This document shows, piece by piece, positions 1-6,574 of a stretch of 51,424 bases of DNA. Position numbers and translations under genes: made by a program. The stretch lies in contig CAIYYQ010000239.1 in NCBI GenBank assembly GCA_903930505.1, positions 1-51,424 of the forward strand. The letters run 5' to 3'. The notes beneath the pieces were generated by a model that saw only the letters and a list, made by a program, of their open reading frames with translations, was not told the origin of the DNA and made no database searches. Position 1 is the first letter of the stretch; the number at the start of each line of letters is the position of its first letter. The DNA is from Methanobacteriota archaeon. Its GTDB lineage: Archaea > Thermoplasmatota > E2 > DHVEG-1.

Positions 1-35
1 ATCTCAACGCAACGCAGATCGGAGCGGAGTTTTCT

Positions 36-272
36 ATGTCGAACAAAACCGTCAATCAGTTACTCGCACAACTCGGTTTCCAGTATTGGGCGATCTCTCA
101 ATGGCAACCCACGAACATAGGTAAGGGATATGGTGAGAATTTACCCTTCACAGTAATCAATCCTAACGGTAGCTCACATTCCGGATATCAATGGAAATGG
201 AATCCAGATGTTGTAAGGATTTTAAGAGAACAAATCTACGGCACAAAACAAGCGCAAGCTCGGTTGGTGTGA
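36..272 (+). CDS. hypothetical 78-aa protein
   Basis: First complete gene in the window. A purine-rich ribosome binding site (ggagcggag) sits six bases before the ATG. The product is small and soluble, rich in aromatic residues (QYWAISQWQP, YQWKWNPDV), with no membrane segment or recognisable motif. It heads a run of overlapping + strand genes. Function unknown. Confidence 0.6.
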   Translation: MSNKTVNQLLAQLGFQYWAISQWQPTNIGKGYGENLPFTVINPNGSSHSGYQWKWNPDVVRILREQIYGTKQAQARLV

Positions 273-275
273 ATA

Positions 276-404
276 ATGCAATGTCCCTACTATGGATACA
301 ACTCGCGCAGGGTTGCCAAATGTTTCGCTCCCGGAGGTAAGTGCCAAGGGAGATACTTGCAATGCACATGCAGCATAAAACCCGATAAGAAGAGTGAAGG
401 ATGA
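276..404 (+). CDS. Cys-rich mini-protein, 42 aa
   Basis: Starts three bases after the previous stop and overlaps the next gene by ATGA. Cysteines at residues 3, 16, 23, 30 and 32, with a basic tail, suggest a metal-binding knuckle. Function unknown. Confidence 0.5.
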   Translation: MQCPYYGYNSRRVAKCFAPGGKCQGRYLQCTCSIKPDKKSEG

Positions 405-871
405 ATGATTATGAATGCACAAACCCACAAAGACGACGTATCAAAAAGCACCAAGAGCACAACCAAGAAGTCTGGGAGTCCGAACTCTGGAAGGAAGCCA
501 AAGCCGCGTTCATGCGGGAAAACCCTGCGTGTTGCAGTTGTGCAGGTGATAGTCAGGTTCCCCATCATCCCGACATTGAAGTGTACGGAAAGCCCGATTA
601 CCTTGATCTATCCAATACACGACCCTACTGCAACCAGTGTCATACAGGTATCCATACCGGAAAGTTCCGGTGCCCAAGTTGCAACAAAATTGTTTCAAAA
701 CGAGAAGGTGAGCGATGCTTTACATGCCTTGAGACTGGCGATAAGCAGCGTATTAGATCCAGACGGGACCAAAGAAACGAATCCCGAAACGCCCTCAACA
801 GAAAAGCATACAGGTTACATCATCCGAAAAAAGAAGTCGATACCAAAACCGGGAGATGGGTAACGCCATGA
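401..871 (+). CDS. HNH-like zinc protein
   Basis: 156 residues. The centre holds paired cysteines and histidines: CCSC, then PHHPD, then a YCNQCHTGIH segment, followed by a second zinc ribbon (CPSC near residue 92, CFTC near residue 107). The PHH...CNxCHxxxH order recalls HNH nucleases, but the catalytic Asn/His pair cannot be assigned with certainty. The N-terminal half is rich in Lys, Glu and Trp. It overlaps both neighbours by ATGA. It may be a small nuclease of the kind common in viral genomes; a purely structural zinc protein is the alternative. Confidence 0.5.
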   Translation: MNDYECTNPQRRRIKKHQEHNQEVWESELWKEAKAAFMRENPACCSCAGDSQVPHHPDIEVYGKPDYLDLSNTRPYCNQCHTGIHTGKFRCPSCNKIVSKREGERCFTCLETGDKQRIRSRRDQRNESRNALNRKAYRLHHPKKEVDTKTGRWVTP

Positions 872-1011
872 TCCGCGATACTCTACTCAACAAACTGGTA
901 GAGAAGCAAGCCCAACTCTTTGAGAGTGGTACGATGGCGCAGAGAGAGAATGTGTTGATGCAGATTAATGCGAGGAAAGATGAGTTGCGAAAGGAAGGGA
1001 TGATTGAATGA
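868..1011 (+). CDS. hypothetical 47-aa helical protein
   Basis: Overlaps its neighbours by ATGA on both sides. The charged, leucine-containing sequence (LLNKLVEKQAQLFESG) suggests a short coiled coil. Function unknown. Confidence 0.5.
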   Translation: MIRDTLLNKLVEKQAQLFESGTMAQRENVLMQINARKDELRKEGMIE

Positions 1012-1265
1012 GCGAATATGTGATTACAGAGAAACAATTACAGTATTACGAAGAACAGGTTTTTGATGTTTCTTTGGGTGATATAATCCGCACCCGCGAA
1101 CTCTCTGAACACGATGCAGAGATAAGGAAGAAGGAGAGGGAGAGGGTGTTGGATAAATTAAAATCTTTTGCAGAAGACGACAACTACTGTATTTATCCAG
1201 AAGAAGGTGGTTGTGGTTGTGGGTGTTTCATCCGCATGTTAGAATCCCTGCGAGGTGGAGAATGA
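1008..1265 (+). CDS. HDAE/KERERV family protein
   Basis: 85 residues. It carries a segment HDAEIRKKERERVLDKL and ends in ESLRG, shared with the proteins at 2594-3139 and, more weakly, 37755-38177. A Cys/Gly cluster (GGCGCGCF) lies between. The helical charged core is probably a protein-interaction module; I recall similar segments in viruses of methanogens, but the function is unknown. Confidence 0.55.
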   Translation: MSEYVITEKQLQYYEEQVFDVSLGDIIRTRELSEHDAEIRKKERERVLDKLKSFAEDDNYCIYPEEGGCGCGCFIRMLESLRGGE

Positions 1266-1429
1266 CCCTCAGTAAATCCAAGTTGTTAGAGTGGATACAG
1301 GTACGACAGGTTATTGCGGATACTCAATTAACATACGCCGCATTTCTAAGCGCAAAGATAATTCGTGGACATAAAACATGTTGGAACTTACTGGTAGAAG
1401 CCATAGAGGAAGGTGATTTTGATGTATAA
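1262..1429 (+). CDS. hypothetical 55-aa protein
   Basis: The start at 1262 is chosen because its ATG overlaps the upstream stop (ATGA). The product has an amphipathic N-terminal helix (KSKLLEWIQVRQVI) and ends in EEGDFDV. The same EGDFDV ending occurs in the next gene, where it again leads straight into an overlapping start codon. Function unknown. Confidence 0.5.
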   Translation: MTLSKSKLLEWIQVRQVIADTQLTYAAFLSAKIIRGHKTCWNLLVEAIEEGDFDV

Positions 1430-2327
1430 AGCATTTAGTTGTCTAATCCACAAGAACCGGACGGTTACGTGGAAGTTTGGTATTGATTCGCATGATGAAT
1501 TAATTAAACTCGCGGGGTATAAGGACGATAAATCCGAGGCGCACGAGTTACAGTTTGCGAGGGTTGATATTGCACCCAAGAATAACGATTATATTAATCC
1601 CGAAGCGGTATATATTTTCAAATTGGATGAGGAAATTAAACCCTCGTGGTGGTCTGATTCCTACGAGAATAAATGTTGGGACGCACAAGAGAAATGGTTA
1701 GAACAACTCAATAAGATTCTTGTCAGAAAATCCATTATTCATCCATTCAAAATTACAACACCAGAGATTACCTATGAGCATATTGCATTGGTGAGAGAGT
1801 GGGCATCGGTGCGGGCTTCGGTGTGGGCATCGGTGCGGGCTTCGGTTCTGCTATCGGTGGGGGCTTCGGTGCGGGATTCGGTGTGGGATTCGGTGTGGAA
1901 TTCGGTGCGGGATTCGGTGTGGAATTCGGTGTGGGATTCGGTGTGGGATTCGGTGTGGAATTCGGTGTGGAATTCGGTGTGGGCATCGGTGCGGGATTCG
2001 GTGTGGGCTTCGGTGGGGGCATCGGTGCGGGATTCGGTGTGGGCTTCGGTGGGGGCATCGGTGCGGGATTCGGTGTGGGATTCGGTGTGGGATTCGGTGC
2101 GGGCATCGGTGTGGGATTCGGTGGGGGCTTATTACGGCTCGTTCTTCCAACTACCACGCGACGCATGGAAATATACTGATACCATCAAGACAGACGACTA
2201 TCCATTCCTACCAGCAGTCAAACTATGGGAGCAGGGATTGGTTCCATCATTCGATGGTAAGAAATGGCGATTACATGGTGGGAAAGATGCAAAGGTATTG
2301 TGGGAAGGCGATTTTGATGTATTGTAG
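1422..2327 (+). CDS. tetrapeptide-repeat (SVWD/SVRA) protein
   Basis: About 301 residues from the ATG at 1422, which overlaps the upstream gene; a GTG nine bases earlier is possible. Residues 1-120 form a non-repetitive domain (WKFGIDSHDE, YINPEAVYIFKLD, KCWDAQEKWLEQ). Residues 126-236 are about 27 tandem tetrapeptides of the form S-V-W/R/G-A/D/N. The C-terminal 65 residues are again unique (YGSFFQLPRDAWKY, GLVPSFDGKKWRLHGG). The three-part plan resembles conserved virus proteins I know from methanogens and phages, where repeat number varies. The repeat probably forms a regular solenoid. Function unknown. Confidence 0.65.
   Translation: MYKAFSCLIHKNRTVTWKFGIDSHDELIKLAGYKDDKSEAHELQFARVDIAPKNNDYINPEAVYIFKLDEEIKPSWWSDSYENKCWDAQEKWLEQLNKILVRKSIIHPFKITTPEITYEHIALVREWASVRASVWASVRASVLLSVGASVRDSVWDSVWNSVRDSVWNSVWDSVWDSVWNSVWNSVWASVRDSVWASVGASVRDSVWASVGASVRDSVWDSVWDSVRASVWDSVGAYYGSFFQLPRDAWKYTDTIKTDDYPFLPAVKLWEQGLVPSFDGKKWRLHGGKDAKVLWEGDFDVL
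1799..2129 (+). repeat. 12-bp tandem repeat inside a coding region
   Basis: About 27 copies of a degenerate 12-base unit of the type TCGGTGTGGGAT. Variation is confined mostly to two positions per unit, so the encoded pattern S-V-x-x is kept. The tract has long open frames on both strands, which produce spurious Pro-rich and Gly-rich ORFs. Confidence 0.9.
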
Positions 2328-2424
2328 ATGTCCATATTGTAAAAATGACGTACTAATCAACCATGCAGATTTAGGAACACAAATTGAGTGCCCTCACTGT
2401 GGTAAATGGTTTAGGTGTAGGTGA
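2317..2424 (+). CDS. zinc-ribbon mini-protein, 35 aa
   Basis: Starts inside the end of the repeat protein. Two clear knuckles, CPYC (residues 5-8) and CPHC (25-28), 16 residues apart, make a minimal zinc ribbon. A third Cys pair flanks them. Likely a nucleic-acid- or protein-binding zinc peptide. Confidence 0.55.
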   Translation: MYCRCPYCKNDVLINHADLGTQIECPHCGKWFRCR

Positions 2425-2429
2425 TTTTG

Positions 2430-2597
2430 ATGAGTGATTGTTGGAAATGTAAATTTATGATATGTTGTCGTGGTAGAAGTTTTGGTTGTTTGACAGAATA
2501 TCTTTGCACCAAACCTTATACGGCAATCTCATTGACAAAGGATATGATTGATTTGATTGACACGGTGGGTTGTAAATCATTTGAGGTAAAACAATGA
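2430..2597 (+). CDS. Cys-rich mini-protein, 55 aa
   Basis: N-terminal cysteines (CWKC, ICC, GCL, LCT) followed by an amphipathic helix (TKDMIDLIDTVGC). Its stop overlaps the next start (ATGA). Probably metal-binding; function unknown. Confidence 0.5.
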   Translation: MSDCWKCKFMICCRGRSFGCLTEYLCTKPYTAISLTKDMIDLIDTVGCKSFEVKQ

Positions 2598-3139
2598 CCG
2601 AACCACTATTCATCATAAGTGAGGAGATGTTAAAACAGTGGCGTGTATCATGTCTGAATGTATCAAATCCGCACACCAATGACGACACTTGTAAAAAATG
2701 TCCTCATAGAGGAAAGGGAGATCGTAAAGGATGTTGTGATTTTGACGATGAAGATATGGAAAAAATATTCCGTTCCCGCCCACTATCAGAAGAGTTGAAA
2801 GCAGAACGAGAGCGGGTAATGGATGCACACGGTATCTTATACGGTGAAGATGCAAAGCGTTTTCATGAGGAAATGAATAACCCCAATCCGGTAATGACAG
2901 AAGTATCAAAAGAATTTATCAGAGAAGCGCAGAAGATGTGTGCATTTGATGAGAAGCACGATGCAGAGGTGGCAAAGAAGGAGAGGGAGAGGGTGTTACA
3001 GAAAGTCGTTAAAATTCTTGCGGCACATACAATCAACTCCGATGATTTTAAGCAAGATAACATTAACGACGGGTGGGTACTTATCGGAGGATACGAACCG
3101 ATACTTGAAGAAATAGAATCCCTGCGAGGCGAGCCATGA
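2594..3139 (+). CDS. HDAE/KERERV family protein with Cys box
   Basis: 181 residues. A Cys-rich N-terminal part (CLNVSNPHTNDDTCKKCPHRGKG, then CCDFDDED) is followed by two charged helical segments (EELKAERERVMDAHG and HDAEVAKKERERVLQK), ending in EIESLRGE. The second helix and the ending match the 85-aa protein at 1008-1265, so the two are paralogous modules. ATGA overlaps on both sides place it in the same transcript. Function unknown. Confidence 0.55.
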   Translation: MTEPLFIISEEMLKQWRVSCLNVSNPHTNDDTCKKCPHRGKGDRKGCCDFDDEDMEKIFRSRPLSEELKAERERVMDAHGILYGEDAKRFHEEMNNPNPVMTEVSKEFIREAQKMCAFDEKHDAEVAKKERERVLQKVVKILAAHTINSDDFKQDNINDGWVLIGGYEPILEEIESLRGEP

Positions 3140-3354
3140 CTGATTATCATCCAGTTACCAAAGAACACTGTAACCACGAATGCACCTGCGGGCGGTATCT
3201 CGGAACGGCACTTCCGTATAAGAAACCGTGTCCTGCGGGAACCGACATTTACGATAATTGCACACACGATACCCGATCCCGTCCAGATCCGCTTGCACTA
3301 CTGGACAAATGGTTATATGTTCAGTATGAACTATCGGGAGAGATCGACATTTAA
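3136..3354 (+). CDS. CNHECTC zinc protein, 72 aa
   Basis: Contains HCNHECTCGRY then a second Cys/His group (CPAG, NCTHDTRS). The same pattern (HCDHECVCNKY, then CPHDTRS) begins the 140-aa protein at 37755-38177, so these are paralogues on opposite strands. Probably a zinc-binding module. Function unknown. Confidence 0.55.
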   Translation: MTDYHPVTKEHCNHECTCGRYLGTALPYKKPCPAGTDIYDNCTHDTRSRPDPLALLDKWLYVQYELSGEIDI

Positions 3355-3357
3355 AAG

Positions 3358-3438
3358 GTGAGGTTGTTTGTAGAAATTCTCCGCACCAATCCAGAAGCGG
3401 TGAGAGAGCAGGGGATTAAAGATGGATGGTGGAAGTAA
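3358..3438 (+). CDS. possible 26-aa peptide
   Basis: GTG start four bases after the upstream stop, and the stop overlaps the next ATG (TAATG). The peptide ends in DGWWK. Its placement and exact coupling to the next gene are the only support. Confidence 0.3.
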   Translation: MRLFVEILRTNPEAVREQGIKDGWWK

Positions 3439-3734
3439 TGACTACACAAAAATATGAGATTTGTGCACGGTTTGAAGTTGTAGAGTTTGCGAACTTCATG
3501 GAGTCCACTCTCAAACAACACGATCATAAAGGGCATTGGAAGAATTGCAATCCCGAATATCTATCCCGTAAATTAACGGAGGAATTTTCAGAATTACAAT
3601 CTGAACTCATCCATACCATGAAAGACAACGACTTTGATTCTATTAAAGCAGCACGTATTAGGGACGAGTGCATTGATTTGGCAAATGTCTGTATGATGAT
3701 TGCAGATAATTCATTTCGGAGATGGCTACCATGA
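3438..3734 (+). CDS. MazG-like NTP pyrophosphohydrolase family protein
   Basis: About 98 residues from the ATG at 3438, which overlaps the upstream peptide stop; an in-frame ATG at 3426 is an alternative. The core shows EEFSEL followed about 30 residues later by DECIDLANVCMMIADN, which fits the ExxE...ExxD metal-binding signature of the all-alpha MazG/dUTPase-like superfamily. Small MazG-like proteins are common in viruses and may hydrolyse non-canonical nucleotides or alarmones. The substrate here is unknown. Confidence 0.5.
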   Translation: MTTQKYEICARFEVVEFANFMESTLKQHDHKGHWKNCNPEYLSRKLTEEFSELQSELIHTMKDNDFDSIKAARIRDECIDLANVCMMIADNSFRRWLP

Positions 3735-3991
3735 TCATCCCTGAACATGAAGGTATATGGACATTCAGGGATTGCGTGTACCGTAGCAAACTTGGAAAGT
3801 GTTTGTTCGCAAGTGGGGCACAATATTCAACAAAGATTTGTCAATCAGTACGTGACCGTTACGAGTGTATTAAGGTATGCCCGATGACTGATCCAGTACC
3901 CTACAACACAGCATTTTGGTGGGCAGTGTTAGCCTTCACATTAGGTATGTTTATAGGACTATCATCGCCCATTAGGATAGTATTTGTATGA
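3731..3991 (+). CDS. Cys-rich protein with C-terminal membrane segment
   Basis: Start set at 3731 by the ATGA overlap; an ATG at 3722 is also in frame. Residues 1-55 hold five cysteines, and residues 60-84 form one hydrophobic segment (WWAVLAFTLGMFIGL). Likely a small tail-anchored membrane protein with a metal- or disulfide-bearing head. Function unknown. Confidence 0.5.
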   Translation: MIIPEHEGIWTFRDCVYRSKLGKCLFASGAQYSTKICQSVRDRYECIKVCPMTDPVPYNTAFWWAVLAFTLGMFIGLSSPIRIVFV

Positions 3992-4335
3992 CCGACCAGA
4001 AGCCCAACTGCGGGAATTGCCCAAAGTTTTCGTATATAGAACGAGATGTAAACTCTGGTAAATTATGTCGTGCCTGCGGATGTCCACAAGATCACGTTTT
4101 AAAACTTCCAACTTGTGACGGTAATGTTGAACAATACAACCAGATGATTACAAAAAATCACGGTTGTTTAGATCATCCCGGTGCAAGAGCATGGCTGATG
4201 AAGGGTGTGATTGAGAAATTGGAACTAAAAGTTGAGAATCTAAACGAGGTTGGTGGGGATTACTCATCGGGTGCGGCAGATGCAACATTTGAGGCAATCT
4301 CTCTCATAAGGGGTGATGTGGGATGCCACGATTAA
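3988..4335 (+). CDS. zinc-finger protein, 115 aa
   Basis: N-terminal CGNCPKF...CRACGC arrangement (Cys at 8, 11, 27, 30 and 32) makes a zinc ribbon. A helical C-terminal half follows (LMKGVIEKLELKVENLNEV). Overlaps the previous stop by ATGA. Function unknown. Confidence 0.5.
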   Translation: MTDQKPNCGNCPKFSYIERDVNSGKLCRACGCPQDHVLKLPTCDGNVEQYNQMITKNHGCLDHPGARAWLMKGVIEKLELKVENLNEVGGDYSSGAADATFEAISLIRGDVGCHD

Positions 4336-4622
4336 CATTCTGTGAATCTGGAAAGGGATGTAAACATCTGGATTATAGAAACTTCTCGGAGAAAAAGCAG
4401 ACGTTTACAAAATGGAGAGCATACTGCACACTCTGTCGAACTACTCCGCAGTATGCAAAGGGCTGTGATAAACCCGGACTGTTTACCACGCAGGAACTCA
4501 TAGATGAATTGTGCAAACGGGAGGGGGTGAGAGAGTATCAACCAGTGCCGTATTTAAAAAGAATATCAATTCAAACTGAAGGTACGGAAACGGTATTGGT
4601 TATTAGAAAGGTGGTTAAATGA
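4323..4622 (+). CDS. Cys-rich protein, 99 aa
   Basis: Starts inside the end of the previous gene. Cysteines in FCESGKGCKH, YCTLC and KGCDKPG suggest metal binding; the C-terminal half is beta-like (RISIQTEGTETVLVIRKV). It continues the overlapping chain. Function unknown. Confidence 0.5.
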   Translation: MPRLTFCESGKGCKHLDYRNFSEKKQTFTKWRAYCTLCRTTPQYAKGCDKPGLFTTQELIDELCKREGVREYQPVPYLKRISIQTEGTETVLVIRKVVK

Positions 4623-4816
4623 AAGATCATCATTTACATATTATAGATCGCACACAAAAGACGAAACCAAAAGTAATCTTAAAATGTCCAAACTGTATGT
4701 GGCAAAAGAACATCTCTCATTATTCGGGAGATACCTATGGTGGTGCTGAGATATGCCCGAAATGTCAAACACGAATTACAATATCACCAAAGAACTGGAT
4801 TGTGGTGAGAGAATAA
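4619..4816 (+). CDS. zinc-ribbon protein, 65 aa
   Basis: ATGA overlap with the upstream gene. CPNC at residues 22-25 and CPKC at 49-52 form a classic zinc ribbon inside short beta strands (KVILKC, TRITIS). Likely a nucleic-acid-binding or adaptor ribbon. Confidence 0.55.
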   Translation: MKDHHLHIIDRTQKTKPKVILKCPNCMWQKNISHYSGDTYGGAEICPKCQTRITISPKNWIVVRE

Positions 4817-4944
4817 TGTTCGTCTGGTGCGTAGACTGCACGAAATACCATACATCAGACTGCCCAGAGTATGCAGTATCCAGTATATACCGGATCTGTA
4901 AGGATTTCAAACAGAAGGATGAAGTATGCTACCTGAAAATTTAG
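4816..4944 (+). CDS. Cys-rich mini-protein, 42 aa
   Basis: Start overlaps the previous stop as TAATG. Cys at 5, 8, 16, 27 and 37 (WCVDC, DCPEY) suggest a zinc knuckle. An in-frame ATG 63 bases upstream is less likely. Confidence 0.45.
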   Translation: MFVWCVDCTKYHTSDCPEYAVSSIYRICKDFKQKDEVCYLKI

Positions 4945-5177
4945 GACTTGACTTCGCCGTATTAGGAAGTGTCATCTCTATTATTGGAGTAATCTACAAT
5001 AATCTATTTCATGCCCACATCCTCGCTATGCAAATATGGTGTATCTCAAACCTCATCCTCGTTATCTACTTCACCGGGCGCTGGAGGGATTGGTGGGATG
5101 GCGGATTATCCGACGGAGTGATGGTTGTGATGTATGTAGTGATGTTGATTTCAGAAATTTATGGACTGGTGATTTAA
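4926..5177 (+). CDS. membrane protein, 83 aa
   Basis: Three hydrophobic stretches near residues 9-28, 33-51 and 62-83, split by a charged GRWRDWWDGG loop. Starts inside the preceding gene. Small polytopic inner-membrane protein; function unknown. Confidence 0.55.
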   Translation: MLPENLGLDFAVLGSVISIIGVIYNNLFHAHILAMQIWCISNLILVIYFTGRWRDWWDGGLSDGVMVVMYVVMLISEIYGLVI

Positions 5178-5178
5178 A

Positions 5179-5469
5179 ATGTGCGATAAACATAGTTTCA
5201 GATTCTCAAACCCGCAAGAATTGATAGATAAGATGAACAAACGGGAACGGGAGATGACCACCCCTCCAAAGACCGCGTATGAACTAATGATGGAGAAACA
5301 ACGTCTTTATAAAACCGTCTGGTTTACTAACGAGAAATGTGAATATTGCCATAAGGATATTATTACCGATGGTAAACTCTACTGGTGTTCGGAAGATTGC
5401 TCCTATAATGGATTGCTTGGGAAAGATAGGAAAGATTACATGGGGTTTATAAATGACCTTATACGGTAG
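5179..5469 (+). CDS. zinc-finger protein, 96 aa
   Basis: A charged helical N-terminus (ELIDKMNKREREM) leads to CEYCHKDI and then WCSEDCSYN, a CxxC...CxxxC zinc motif. Follows the membrane protein after one base. Function unknown. Confidence 0.5.
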   Translation: MCDKHSFRFSNPQELIDKMNKREREMTTPPKTAYELMMEKQRLYKTVWFTNEKCEYCHKDIITDGKLYWCSEDCSYNGLLGKDRKDYMGFINDLIR

Positions 5470-5596
5470 TGCATCCTGTAAATCCTGCGCTCACCGATTC
5501 TCTCCCGCATGGATCTGTTCACACGAATGTAATATTACTTTGTGGGTGCGATTCCAGACATGGTTGTGTGGATGTATGTGGTATTGGAAAGAATAA
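5453..5596 (+). CDS. Cys-rich mini-protein, 47 aa
   Basis: Starts inside the previous gene. Cys pattern CKSCAHRF then WICSHEC, then a Trp/Cys-rich tail (WLCGCMWYW). The spacing is a plausible zinc site. Last of the dense mini-gene run. Confidence 0.45.
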   Translation: MTLYGSASCKSCAHRFSPAWICSHECNITLWVRFQTWLCGCMWYWKE

Positions 5597-5610
5597 AACC
5601 CCCACAATTT

Positions 5611-5620
5611 CTTTTTATAC
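5611..5620 (+). promoter_or_regulatory. archaeal TATA-type promoter
   Basis: TTTTTATA lies 25-32 bases before the ATG at 5644, which would give a nearly leaderless transcript. It separates the mini-gene array from the secreted-protein operon. Confidence 0.45.
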
Positions 5621-5643
5621 AACCTCTTTCTATACATACTGAT

Positions 5644-5763
5644 ATGAAGTGTCAGAATTGTAACTATACTTGGAGTTACGGGGGTAATTCCAAATACTAT
5701 GCTTGCTGTCCGAGATGTCACTATCAAGTCCCGGTTAATCCATCACGGAGGAAACGTAAATGA
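5644..5763 (+). CDS. zinc-ribbon mini-protein, 39 aa
   Basis: Start chosen at 5644 because it fits the TATA spacing; a longer in-frame reading from 5542 runs through the promoter. CQNC (residues 3-6) and CPRC (22-25) form a ribbon, with a basic RRKRK tail. Its stop overlaps the next gene's ATG. Candidate regulator of the surface-protein operon. Confidence 0.5.
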   Translation: MKCQNCNYTWSYGGNSKYYACCPRCHYQVPVNPSRRKRK

Positions 5764-6053
5764 AACGCTTGCTCCTCGTTGTAATCGTCCTCGCGGTAAT
5801 CATCCTCCCAGTCAGCGCAGAGTGGGAGATCCGCTCTCCCGATCATACAGGATATATCCAATTCTATGATGGGGGTATTGGAATCGCCCATGTCGATAAC
5901 TATCCCGCACTTACTTTTGAATACAAACATATCTCTGGTGACAACTATGAGGCACGGTATTTGTGGTATGCCCTTCCATTCACAGTGAAGGAAGGGGTAA
6001 TCGCATCCCCGAAAGTTCCGGGAGCATCTGCTGTATGGAGCGCTGACACATGA
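5760..6053 (+). CDS. secreted protein, 97 aa
   Basis: Clear signal peptide (MKRLLLVVIVLAVIILPVSA) followed by a beta-rich mature part (IQFYDGGIGIAHVDNYP). Overlaps the next gene by ATGA. Probably exported; first of a series of exported proteins leading to the giant adhesin. Confidence 0.55.
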   Translation: MKRLLLVVIVLAVIILPVSAEWEIRSPDHTGYIQFYDGGIGIAHVDNYPALTFEYKHISGDNYEARYLWYALPFTVKEGVIASPKVPGASAVWSADT

Positions 6054-6574
6054 AGAAACTCTTAACCATCCTAATCCTAATCGCTCTTTGTTTCCCGGTG
6101 GTGATGGCATCTGATACAATCAGCGCAATAAAATCCATCCCTTCTGATACATTAAAGTGGGAAACCGTATCAGAACGGGGAGTGAAAACCGATTCAACAG
6201 TTGATGCAGTTAAGACAATGAAGATCCCAACGGTGATGTCATTCACTACGGCAACCAAAATCAAATCCTTACAAGTCTATCCCGATTCTAAAGTATCAGT
6301 ATCTACCGACACCGAAACCGTGATGCAACAGTCTGTTATACCAACATCACCAAAAGCCGAAATCTATTATGGATACCAAAATTCCTACGGAGTGCCATGG
6401 CTTTATTATTATAAAGTTGAATCCTGCGATACTACTAAGTGCCGAGTAGTTCGGGCAGAGTTCCTGACAAGAAAGGTATGGATAGAAACCATCAATCTGG
6501 ATACGGGGAGTGCATTAGCAATCGCTCCGACCATTCCGACGTATGAGGATTTACCTATAGGAGTGATTGTATGA
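6050..6574 (+). CDS. secreted protein, 174 aa
   Basis: Signal peptide (KLLTILILIALCFPVVMA) then a soluble Thr/Ser-rich mature region. One Cys pair (SCDTTKC) may form a disulfide. No membrane anchor. The ATGA overlap with the giant gene downstream suggests co-translation and a shared role at the cell or virion surface. Confidence 0.55.
   Translation: MKKLLTILILIALCFPVVMASDTISAIKSIPSDTLKWETVSERGVKTDSTVDAVKTMKIPTVMSFTTATKIKSLQVYPDSKVSVSTDTETVMQQSVIPTSPKAEIYYGYQNSYGVPWLYYYKVESCDTTKCRVVRAEFLTRKVWIETINLDTGSALAIAPTIPTYEDLPIGVIV

Noticed and set aside
1768..2179. Long Pro-rich, His/Arg-rich and Gly-rich ORFs on both strands
   Set aside because: They are frame shadows of the 12-bp tandem repeat; the + frame with unique N- and C-terminal domains is the real gene.
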